A stretch of DNA of 64,000 nt from the NCBI GenBank assembly GCA_036823195.1, contig DAISGI010000011.1, positions 1 to 64,000 of the forward strand, written 5' to 3'. The position numbers and the translations under genes are program-made. The stretch is from UBA4874 sp002399435 (lineage in GTDB: Bacteria; Bacillota; Clostridia; Caldicoprobacterales; DTU083). Below, one piece after another: positions 23,677 through 31,115 of this stretch. Each line of letters starts with the position of its first letter. Position 1 is the stretch's first letter. The notes under the pieces were generated by a model, which worked only from the letters and a program-made list of their open reading frames with translations, made no database searches and had not been told where the DNA came from.

Positions 23677-25470
23677 TTATTGCAGGACTGCCTTAATCCT
23701 CCGGACTCCGGCAGAAGAACTTCCTTCTTTCCTGATTTTGAACTTGCCCAGTTCCCCGGTCCGGCTCGCATGGGGACCTCCGCATATTTCCTTGGAATAC
23801 GGTCCCATCGTGTAGACTTTGACCATATTCCCGTATTTGGATTCAAACAGCCCGATGGCACCGGATTTCCTGGCTTCCACCAGGGGCATTTCCTCGCAGA
23901 CAATCTCCACGTCGCTGTCGATGGCTTCGTTGACCAGCCGCTCCACTTCGGACAGCTCTTCCTTCGTCAGCTTCCTGGGGAAGGAGAAATCAAAACGCAG
24001 CCGCTCTGCCGTAATATTGCTCCCTCTCTGCTCCACTTCTTTTCCCAGCACCTTCCGAAGTGCCGCATGGAGCAAATGGGTTGCCGTGTGCAACTTTGCA
24101 GTCTCCTCCGTGTGATCCGCCAGACCTCCCCGGAACCTCTGGGACGCTCCTGCATGGGAAATCTCCTGATGGTGCTGAAAACTCTTCCGGAAGCCTTCTA
24201 TATCCACCGTATATCCCTTTTCCGCAGCCAATTCCTGCGTAAATTCAATGGGGAACCCATAAGTATCATACAGATGAAATGCATGAAGCCCGTCAATCAT
24301 CCTGGAGGAATCGCCCAATTGGGAAAGCACTTTTTCAAATTCCCTCATTCCCTGGCGAATGGTTCGCTGGAACCGCTTTTCCTCAAGGGCCAGCTCCCTT
24401 TTGATGAACTCTTCATTTCGGCCAAGTTCATCATATACAGAGCGATATTGCTGAATCACGACATCGGCGATTTCCGGCGTGCTGCCCTCCGGAATCCCGA
24501 TCTTCAGTCCAAATCGAACGGCCCGCCGGATCAGGCGCCGAAGAATATATCCCTGATCCACATTGGACGGTGTAACAGCCTTTTCATCTCCCAATATAAA
24601 CGTCGCTGTCCGGATGTGATCCGCCACAATCCGGAACGCTCTGGTGGTTTCCGCATCCTGCCGGTACTCCTTGTTGGAAAGCTGACTGATCCTGGCAATG
24701 ATATCCCGAAACAGGTCGGTATCATAAGCGGACTCTGCACCCTGTAAAATCGCTGTGGTCCGATCCAGCCCCATGCCGGTATCCACATTTTTCTGGCGCA
24801 GCGGCTCAAACGTTCCATCCGCCTTTTTATTGTATTCCATGAACACATCATTCCAGATTTCCACGTATTTCCCGCAGTCGCAGGCCGGGCTGCAGTCGGG
24901 ACTGCATTTTTCCCTGCCGGTATCGATGAACATTTCCGTGTCCGGACCACATGGCCCGGTGATGCCTGCCGGCCCCCACCAATTGTTTTTCGCAGGCAGA
25001 AAATAGATATGGTCCTCCGCAACCCCCATGGATTTCCACAGTTCATAGGATTCCATATCTCGCGGCGCATTCCTGTCTCCCGCAAATACAGTAACGGACA
25101 GCTTCTCCTTTGGGATCCCCAGCCATTCGGGAGAAGTCAGGAACTCCCAGCTCCACGCAATGGCCTCTTTCCTGAAATAATCCCCCAGGGACCAGCTGCC
25201 CAGCATCTCAAAAAATGTGAAGTGGCTGTTGTCTCCCACTTCATCGATATCCACGGTACGAATACATTTCTGGACATCGGTCAGGCGGGTTCCTTCGGGA
25301 TGCTTTTCCCCGAGAAGATAGGGAACCAGCGGATGCATTCCCGCTGTGGTGAATAATACCGTCGGGTCATTTTCCGGTATTACGGACGCACTGGGGATCA
25401 CGGCATGTCCCCTTTCCCGGAAAAAAGAAAGGAATTTCTCTCTCAATTCATCGGTTTGCAAATACAACAC
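23677..25470 (-). CDS. Short alanyl-tRNA synthetase lacking the C-terminal domain
   Basis: A 597-residue AlaRS-type protein; bacterial AlaRS is usually about 875. The class II catalytic core is complete (motif 1 region DVQKCIRTVDIDEVG and FFEMLGSWSLGDYF, motif 3 region GMGLDRTTAIL). The tRNA-recognition helices and the editing domain with zinc ligands HTATH and CGGPHASRTGELG are also present. The frame stops straight after the editing domain, so the DHHA1/C-Ala region is missing. There is no sign of a frameshift, since a normal stop and intergenic DNA follow. It may be a functional compact AlaRS or a second copy. No T-box leader is seen. Confidence 0.85.
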   Translation of the reverse strand: MLYLQTDELREKFLSFFRERGHAVIPSASVIPENDPTVLFTTAGMHPLVPYLLGEKHPEGTRLTDVQKCIRTVDIDEVGDNSHFTFFEMLGSWSLGDYFRKEAIAWSWEFLTSPEWLGIPKEKLSVTVFAGDRNAPRDMESYELWKSMGVAEDHIYFLPAKNNWWGPAGITGPCGPDTEMFIDTGREKCSPDCSPACDCGKYVEIWNDVFMEYNKKADGTFEPLRQKNVDTGMGLDRTTAILQGAESAYDTDLFRDIIARISQLSNKEYRQDAETTRAFRIVADHIRTATFILGDEKAVTPSNVDQGYILRRLIRRAVRFGLKIGIPEGSTPEIADVVIQQYRSVYDELGRNEEFIKRELALEEKRFQRTIRQGMREFEKVLSQLGDSSRMIDGLHAFHLYDTYGFPIEFTQELAAEKGYTVDIEGFRKSFQHHQEISHAGASQRFRGGLADHTEETAKLHTATHLLHAALRKVLGKEVEQRGSNITAERLRFDFSFPRKLTKEELSEVERLVNEAIDSDVEIVCEEMPLVEARKSGAIGLFESKYGNMVKVYTMGPYSKEICGGPHASRTGELGKFKIRKEGSSSAGVRRIKAVLQ

Positions 25471-25590
25471 TCCTTATTCCGTTCCATCCTTTGTCTAAGG
25501 ATTTTCATAACAAATAATATTATACCCAGTGAGCAGGACTGTGTCAATCCAGGCCTTTTCTCCAAAATGCACAAGCCGGGACCGATTCGC

Positions 25591-26046
25591 CTAAAAATCG
25601 GTCGCCAGTTCCGGGAAGCGAAGGCCTCCCCGAAATCGGGTTTTCCAGTGCCGTTCCATTTTGCTGATCCGAAAGTTCGTCTTTGGGGACATATGAGCAA
25701 ACTCGTGCCTGTTGATCATAATCCCGGTATGCGTGATGATATCCCTGGCAATGGCAAAATACACCAGATCCAATGGCTGAAGGTCGTCGGCGGAAACCTG
25801 TATAGCATCCAGCCTTCTCAGGCCGCGGATGTATCTTTGAGGGTCTGTTACATACCAGTCTTCTCCAATCTCCTTTCCATCGCCGTTCGGCAAATAGATC
25901 CCCAGGTTCCTGTAGAAATGGATTACAAACCCCAGACAGTCCAGTCCTTCCAGGGTGCGTCCGTTATGAGCAAAAGGAACCCCCTGATAACGTTTCAGCA
26001 GCTCCTGGATTTTCCGTTCCCGATCCTCTGCCAGATCCTCTGCCAT
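25591..26046 (-). CDS. NlpC/P60-family cysteine peptidase-like protein
   Basis: A 151-residue single-domain protein with the NlpC/P60 layout. YQGVPFAHNGRTLEGLDCLGFV carries the predicted catalytic Cys near residue 37, and DLVYFAI with HTGIMI carries the predicted His. The third polar residue is probably in the HEFAHMS segment. There is no signal peptide, so it may be cytoplasmic. The ATG at 26046 has GGAAGGAG 9 bp upstream; a reading to 26082 lacks one. It lies 120 bp before the short AlaRS on the same strand. Substrate unknown. It is related to wall hydrolases, but proteins this small may act on other amides. Confidence 0.72.
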   Translation of the reverse strand: MAEDLAEDRERKIQELLKRYQGVPFAHNGRTLEGLDCLGFVIHFYRNLGIYLPNGDGKEIGEDWYVTDPQRYIRGLRRLDAIQVSADDLQPLDLVYFAIARDIITHTGIMINRHEFAHMSPKTNFRISKMERHWKTRFRGGLRFPELATDF

Positions 26047-26213
26047 TTTCCACACTCCTTCCTGCAGTTGTCTCTGCTTCATGTTTTTTGGTCCCGGATA
26101 TCAGCATATGCGCAGACTTCACTTTTGTTGAAAAAATCATGGGTTCACTATTCGAAGAAGTTTTTCATATTTATATAACAGGCAGCAGCATATTCGTGAA
26201 ATGAGGTGACTTC

Positions 26214-26417
26214 ATGGGATATGGATATGGAGGAAGAGGTTCCGGCTATCATTCCTGGCTGTTCTTTTTCCTGCTTCTTATCCTGCTTTTCAGTGGCGGA
26301 TGGGGAAACAGCTGCGGAGGCGGCGGATTCGGAGAACAGAATGCGCTACTGTTTTTCTTCCTGCTGTTGATTATTTTGTTCCCGGGTTCCGGCGGCGTCT
26401 GCAAAACGGAAGAATAG
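26214..26417 (+). CDS. Small Gly-rich membrane protein with duplicated hydrophobic segment
   Basis: A 67-residue protein. MGYGYGGRGSGYHS leads into WLFFFLLLILLFSGG, then a Gly-rich linker (GNSCGGGGFGEQN), then a nearly identical LLFFFLLLIILFPGSGG, and a short polar tail. The two helices look like an internal duplication. The N-terminus resembles the YjcZ-type small membrane proteins of spore formers, though those have one helix. AGGTGA lies 5 bp before the ATG and a hairpin follows the stop. Function unknown; a sporulation link is a guess. Confidence 0.65.
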   Translation: MGYGYGGRGSGYHSWLFFFLLLILLFSGGWGNSCGGGGFGEQNALLFFFLLLIILFPGSGGVCKTEE

Positions 26418-26420
26418 CAA

Positions 26421-26447
26421 AAGGCAGGGCTGTTTTCGCCTTGCCTT
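26421..26447 (+). terminator. Hairpin after the small membrane protein gene
   Basis: AAGGCAGGGC and GCCTTGCCTT form a 10-bp stem with one G-T wobble around TGTTTTC. The T-run is weak. Confidence 0.45.
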
Positions 26448-26493
26448 ACATAGTTCTGGCGTTCCTTTCATGAAAGATTCAAAATAATTCCTT

Positions 26494-26521
26494 TTGAAAT
26501 GTCTGAAAAACATTGTATAAT
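26494..26521 (+). promoter_or_regulatory. Promoter of the DUF1846 gene
   Basis: TTGAAA (26494-26499), a 16-bp spacer and TATAAT (26516-26521), 53 bp upstream of the start codon. Confidence 0.65.
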
Positions 26522-26574
26522 GAGTTGGTTTTATTGTTTTTGCTTTTTACTTTTATTACAGGAGGTTAAATGCT

Positions 26575-28080
26575 TTGCTTCAACCAGGTTTTGACAACAT
26601 AAAATACCTTGAGGAACAAACAACAGAAATACTGAAACGGGTGGATCATTTCAATCAGAAGCTGTATCTTGAATTCGGGGGAAAGCTTTTTTTTGATTAT
26701 CACGCAGCCAGAGTCCTTCCGGGTTATGATCCCAATGACAAGGTCCGATTGCTTCATAATCTCAAGGATAAGGCGGAAATCATATTATGCATTTATGCCG
26801 GTGATATTGAACGGCGCAAGATCCGTGCGGATTTTGGAATCACATACGAGATGGATGTGCTGAAACTGATTGACAATCTGCGGGCGTGGGATCTGGATAT
26901 TGCAGGCGTCGTCATAACGCGCTATAAGGATCAGCCGGCAGCCAGGCTTTTCAGAAACACACTGGAACTCCGGAATATCAAAGTATATGTGCACCGGCCT
27001 ACCCATGGATATCCTTCCGATATCAATGCGATATTGAGTGAAGAAGGCTTCGGCGCCAATGAGTACATCGAAACCAAAAAGCCTCTGGTCATCGTTACAG
27101 CCCCCGGGCCGGGGAGCGGCAAACTGGCCACCTGTCTGTCCCAGCTGTACCATGACAGCCTGAGGGGAATCCAAAGCGGCTATGCCAAATTCGAAACCTT
27201 TCCGATCTGGAACCTCCCTCTCAAGCATCCGGTCAACGTGGCTTATGAAGCGGCCACAGCAGATCTGAGGGACTTCAACATCATCGATCCCTTCCATCTG
27301 GAAGCCTATGGAAAGACTTCCGTCAACTACAACCGGGATGTGGAGATTTTCCCTGTGCTGAAACGAATTCTGGAAAGGGTTTCCTCCCGGGAAGCCATCT
27401 ACCAATCCCCTACCGATATGGGAGTAAACCGTGCAGGGTTCAGCATTACCAATGACGATACGGTAAGGGAGGCTGCCAAGCAGGAAATTATCCGCCGTTA
27501 TTTTTGGTACAAAGCGGAATACGCCAAAGGACTTACTGATCAGGAAACCTTTTCCAGAGTAGAAGTTCTGATGGAAGATTTCAAACTGGTCCCGGAAGAC
27601 CGCAAGGTCGTGGTTCCTGCCAGGGAAGTCCTGAACCGGCATTCCAAAACAGGCAAAAAGGTGTTGAGCGGCGCTGCCATTGAGCTGGCCACCGGCGAAC
27701 AGATCACCGGTAAACAGTCCGTTCTGATGAATGCAACATCCAGCGTCATTTTAAATGCCATCAAAGTGATTTCCGGGATACCGGATAACATTCATCTGCT
27801 GTCCCCCAACATTATTGAATCCATTCAAAATCTAAAAAGGGACGTTCTCAATGAAGAGAATACCAGGCTGAACCTGGAGGAAACCCTGATTGCCCTGACC
27901 ATCAGCGCTACCACCAATCCGACGGCCCAGCTGGCGATGACCAGTCTGAAAGAGCTCCACGGCTGCGAAATGCATTCCACTCATATTCTGCATTCTACGG
28001 ACGATACCGTTCTGCATAAGCTTGGAATCCATATTACATGTGACGCCAATTTCCCATCGGAAAATCTTTACATCGGATGA
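26575..28080 (+). CDS. DUF1846 domain-containing protein
   Basis: A 501-residue cytoplasmic protein of a conserved Firmicute/Actinobacteria family with known structures but no assigned activity. The start GFDNIKYLEEQTTEILKRV and the segment VITAPGPGSGKLATCLSQLYHD near residue 180 are typical. The latter resembles a P-loop-like Gly-rich turn. The start is a TTG at 26575 with GGAGG 9 bp upstream. An ATG at 26570 is out of frame and closes after ten codons. It is a single gene with its own promoter. Its stop codon lies inside a short tandem duplication that continues past the gene. Confidence 0.88.
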   Translation: MLQPGFDNIKYLEEQTTEILKRVDHFNQKLYLEFGGKLFFDYHAARVLPGYDPNDKVRLLHNLKDKAEIILCIYAGDIERRKIRADFGITYEMDVLKLIDNLRAWDLDIAGVVITRYKDQPAARLFRNTLELRNIKVYVHRPTHGYPSDINAILSEEGFGANEYIETKKPLVIVTAPGPGSGKLATCLSQLYHDSLRGIQSGYAKFETFPIWNLPLKHPVNVAYEAATADLRDFNIIDPFHLEAYGKTSVNYNRDVEIFPVLKRILERVSSREAIYQSPTDMGVNRAGFSITNDDTVREAAKQEIIRRYFWYKAEYAKGLTDQETFSRVEVLMEDFKLVPEDRKVVVPAREVLNRHSKTGKKVLSGAAIELATGEQITGKQSVLMNATSSVILNAIKVISGIPDNIHLLSPNIIESIQNLKRDVLNEENTRLNLEETLIALTISATTNPTAQLAMTSLKELHGCEMHSTHILHSTDDTVLHKLGIHITCDANFPSENLYIG

Positions 28081-28120
28081 CCCCGTCAGACGGAAATCTT
28101 TACATGGATGACCCGTCAGA
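28059..28120. repeat. About 30-bp tandem duplication across the DUF1846 stop codon
   Basis: GGAAAATCTTTACATCGGATG...CCGTCAGA (28059-28090) is repeated as GGAAATCTTTACATGGATG...CCGTCAGA (28092-28120), three single-base gaps apart. The gene stops in the first copy. The second fills the gap to rnmV and reaches into its last codons. Confidence 0.8.
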
Positions 28121-28742
28121 CAGAGAAATCCCGGGAGGAGTTCTGCCGGGAAAGGAAGTCATCCAGAAAGGTCCGGTATTCTTCATAACCAAACAAGGCG
28201 TTCAGCATATTCAGCATGGCATTGGTGGACAACCGGGACGGCAGGCCCAGTTCCTTCAGGAGGCGGGACCGCAGCAAACTGCTGTCCTGCTTTCCGGTGA
28301 GTCCGTCCCGATAAAGGTCCTGCTTTGTTACGAGCCTTCCGTTCTTCTCTCCTGCTGCCTGATAACCGGCATTTTGCAGGGCCTGCAGGAGAATCTCATC
28401 CGGAACCCCTTCCACTCCCAGCAATCCTTCCTTGCCGGGAGTGATTTTTCGCCTTTCCCTGCCCGGAATTTCCGGAATGTAGGCATGCCGGACCTGTTCT
28501 TTCGGAATGCAGGATTGAATGTAACTGCGTATCCGGAAGCCGGCACGGTCGGAGTCCGTCAGGAGGATGATCCCTCTTTTTTCTGCCAGCTGCCGGATGG
28601 TGTTCATCCTTTCCTTATCCTGAAATATGGCAAACCCGTTGGTTGGAAGAATGACCGCATCCACCAGCTGCTCCAGTTTTATTTTATCATAAATACCTTC
28701 CACAATAATTGCTTCCCGGATTGGAACCCTGATACGTTTCAT
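28116..28742 (-). CDS. rnmV: Ribonuclease M5 (5S rRNA maturation)
   Basis: Cleaves precursor 5S rRNA to its mature ends in Gram-positive bacteria. The 208-residue protein has the Toprim domain (REAIIVEGIYDKIKLEQLVDA with the catalytic Glu, GIILLTDSDRAGFRIR with the DxD pair), followed by the C-terminal DUF4093 domain (KQDLYRDGLTG, RSRLLKELGLP). Its ATG overlaps the stop of the flavoprotein gene as ATGA. The last codons lie in a short tandem duplication shared with the convergent DUF1846 gene end. Confidence 0.93.
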   Translation of the reverse strand: MKRIRVPIREAIIVEGIYDKIKLEQLVDAVILPTNGFAIFQDKERMNTIRQLAEKRGIILLTDSDRAGFRIRSYIQSCIPKEQVRHAYIPEIPGRERRKITPGKEGLLGVEGVPDEILLQALQNAGYQAAGEKNGRLVTKQDLYRDGLTGKQDSSLLRSRLLKELGLPSRLSTNAMLNMLNALFGYEEYRTFLDDFLSRQNSSRDFSV

Positions 28743-29971
28743 TGCGGCATCGGCCTGCTTGCCTGCTGCTGATCCTGAAGAAGCTTCATAAATTCGGATA
28801 CGGTCCTGTCCTGCTCATCGGAACGGAACCCGGCCTGCTCCTCCATGGCTTTTCTCAGAGCGGGAAGCTCCTTTCGGCTCCCGATGGCAACCACTCCGGA
28901 TATTTTATTTCCCCGAAAACAGATCTTCCGGTATCGATTGCTTTCGCAGTCAAAATCCGTAATGGCTGCATCATAGCTGCCCTCTTCCACCTGCCCGATG
29001 GAAAACAGGGAGGTGCGGAAGGCATTCAGGATGGTGACGGCTGCCGGAGCCTGATAGTTCCTCTCTGCGCCCGCCATATTGCTGCCTGCCACTTCTCCCT
29101 GCAGGGAAGCATAATTCCATAAGCCGGCAACGCGGTTCTCAAATTCTGCGATATCCCCGGCCGCATAGATACCCGCAAGATTGGTTTCCATTTTCCCGTT
29201 TACCAGAATTCCCCGGTTGGTCCGGATCCCGGTCCCCTTTACCAGCTCAATATTCGGGCGGATGCCTGTGGAATGAATCACCATATCACAGGATGCCTCT
29301 GGATCGTCGTCCGTCCGGAACCCTGTTGCGAAGGACTCTCCCGTGATCTCCTTTATCCGGGTGCCGGTATGTACGGAAACCCCGAAGGACTGCACCACAT
29401 TCAGAAGGATCCGGGACGCCTTTTCGTCCAGCTGTTTCGGCATAAGCCTGGGCTGTACTTCCACCACGACGACTTCCTTCCCCATTTGATTCAGGCTCCA
29501 TGCCAGTTCCAGGCCCAGCACACCGCCGCCGACAATCAGAATCCGCCGGGATCGCCTTGCCTGCTCCCAAATGGCTGAAGCATCCTGCAGCGTCCTCAGG
29601 GAATACACCCCCTGCCTGTCGATTCCTTTTATGGGAAGAACATTGCTCCTCGCACCGTTTGCCAGAAGCAGGACGGAATACTCGTCTGCCGTTCCGTCGG
29701 ACAGAATGACACGGTGCCTGGCGGGATCCAGTCCCGTTGCTCCGTTTCCTATGCAAATTCGAATGTGATTTTCCGAATACCAGGATTCCTTCTGAATCAA
29801 AAGAGCATCGGACAAAGGCCCCTGGTTGATATCCTTGGTCAGCCGAAGCCGTCGGTAAGGATAAAATCCCTCGTCTCCGTAGACTGTGATTTCCATATCC
29901 GGATCCTGCCGCCGGATCGCCTTCATCGCCGACACAGCTGCAATGCCGGCACCTATGATGATAGCTTTCAT
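28739..29971 (-). CDS. NAD(P)/FAD-dependent oxidoreductase (nitrite-reductase/rubredoxin-reductase type)
   Basis: A 410-residue two-dinucleotide-fold flavoprotein. The FAD site is AIIIGAGIAAVSAMKAIRR at residue 3. The NAD(P)H site is RILIVGGGVLGLELAWSLNQMG near 145. The second FAD motif is GIYAAGDIAEF near 275. It resembles NirB N-terminal or rubredoxin/ferredoxin reductases, which pass electrons from NADH to an iron-sulfur partner. The ATG at 29971 follows AAAGGAG at about 11 bp. The reading to 30115 has no homologous sequence. It overlaps rnmV by ATGA. Partner unknown. Confidence 0.85.
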   Translation of the reverse strand: MKAIIIGAGIAAVSAMKAIRRQDPDMEITVYGDEGFYPYRRLRLTKDINQGPLSDALLIQKESWYSENHIRICIGNGATGLDPARHRVILSDGTADEYSVLLLANGARSNVLPIKGIDRQGVYSLRTLQDASAIWEQARRSRRILIVGGGVLGLELAWSLNQMGKEVVVVEVQPRLMPKQLDEKASRILLNVVQSFGVSVHTGTRIKEITGESFATGFRTDDDPEASCDMVIHSTGIRPNIELVKGTGIRTNRGILVNGKMETNLAGIYAAGDIAEFENRVAGLWNYASLQGEVAGSNMAGAERNYQAPAAVTILNAFRTSLFSIGQVEEGSYDAAITDFDCESNRYRKICFRGNKISGVVAIGSRKELPALRKAMEEQAGFRSDEQDRTVSEFMKLLQDQQQASRPMPQ

Positions 29972-30050
29972 GTTTCCTGGAACTCCTTTCAATGAATCGA
30001 TCCGGTTCTCCAATGGAATATGAAATATCCCCATTCTGGAAAAATTATAA

Positions 30051-31049
30051 TTATAATGAAACACGTATGACGATCTCCGAAGGAAGGATAATGGTATCCT
30101 CCACCGGCCTGTCATTCAGGAGATCCATCAGATAAGCTGCACTGTGCCGCCCCATCTCATACAAAGGAAGCTCCACTGCCGTCATGGCGGGATGACATAG
30201 ATTATAAAAGGCAGATGTGCCCAGGGAGGCAACCAGCAGGTCTCCCGGTATCTTTTTTCCCATTTCCGCCGCTGCCTTCAGCACGGAAAAGCCAAAGCGC
30301 GGGCTGCCGGCAATAATCCCGTCCGGGCGCTCCGGAGAACGCAGCATGTCCCCAACTGTCTGCCGGATCTGCTCGTCCTGAAAAGGGCAGAGAAAGCAGC
30401 CGCAGTTGTGAAGGCCGCTTTCCTGCACTGCCTTTCCGAATGCTTTCAGACGATAATCGGTCCCGCATTTCCACCGGGGACCGGTATAGGCCAATCGGCT
30501 CGCTCCTTTTTCCCGGAACAGGGCGGTCAGGTCGGAGAGATGGCAAAGATGATCCGTGCCGATCTCATGAAACCGGTCACGGGAGACATGGGAATCCACA
30601 ATTACATAGGGAACACCGTTTTGATTCAGTTCTTCCCTTGACAGGTCGTCCACCGTGGCAAAGGCAAAGATCACTCCATCCAATCGGTTGGTATTGTAAT
30701 AGTCCAGTATTTCCATATTGAAGCTGTCGTCCGACTTGTTAAAAAGCAGGGTAATGGAATAATTGGACTGGGAAAGGCCATCCCGGATCCCCTCCAGCGT
30801 CTCCATAAAATTATAATTGGTAATTCTGCGGTCCGTGATGACTCCTACCGACATGGATCGGTTCGACTTCATTCCTCTGGCAATATGACTGGGGTGGTAG
30901 TTCAGCTTCTTTACGGCATCCAGTACTGCCTGCCTGGTCTCCGGCCGGATTTTTACATTTTTCACATCGTTCAGGACATAGGATACCGTCGCCTGGGAAA
31001 CGCCTGCTTCCCTGGCAACATCCTTGCTGGAGGCCCTTTTCCTCTGCAT
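30051..31049 (-). CDS. LacI-family transcriptional regulator
   Basis: A 332-residue regulator. The N-terminal helix-turn-helix has SSKDVAREAGVSQATVSYVLN and the hinge helix YHPSHIARGMKSNRS. A periplasmic-binding-protein-like sugar domain follows (VGVITDRRITNYNFMETLEGI, DGVIFAFA, PYVIVDSHVS, DGIIAGSPRFGFSVL). It lies 62 bp after the GH38-like gene on the same strand and has its own consensus promoter overlapping that gene's end. Its likely target is the GH38-like gene, but no palindrome near 34717 could be assigned to it. Confidence 0.92.
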   Translation of the reverse strand: MQRKRASSKDVAREAGVSQATVSYVLNDVKNVKIRPETRQAVLDAVKKLNYHPSHIARGMKSNRSMSVGVITDRRITNYNFMETLEGIRDGLSQSNYSITLLFNKSDDSFNMEILDYYNTNRLDGVIFAFATVDDLSREELNQNGVPYVIVDSHVSRDRFHEIGTDHLCHLSDLTALFREKGASRLAYTGPRWKCGTDYRLKAFGKAVQESGLHNCGCFLCPFQDEQIRQTVGDMLRSPERPDGIIAGSPRFGFSVLKAAAEMGKKIPGDLLVASLGTSAFYNLCHPAMTAVELPLYEMGRHSAAYLMDLLNDRPVEDTIILPSEIVIRVSL

Positions 31050-31086
31050 TCTGAACCACCACCCATTTCCGCATCAAATCATGTTT

Positions 31087-31115
31087 ATACTACTCTTTTT
31101 CAGGAAGGCTGTCAA
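31087..31115 (-). promoter_or_regulatory. Consensus promoter of the LacI-family gene
   Basis: TTGACA (31115-31110), a 17-bp spacer and TAGTAT (31092-31087) on the minus strand, overlapping the last codon of the GH38-like gene. Confidence 0.75.

Noticed and set aside
25471..25590. T-box or riboswitch upstream of the short AlaRS
   Set aside because: The 120-bp gap contains no T-box motif or clear anti-terminator structure.
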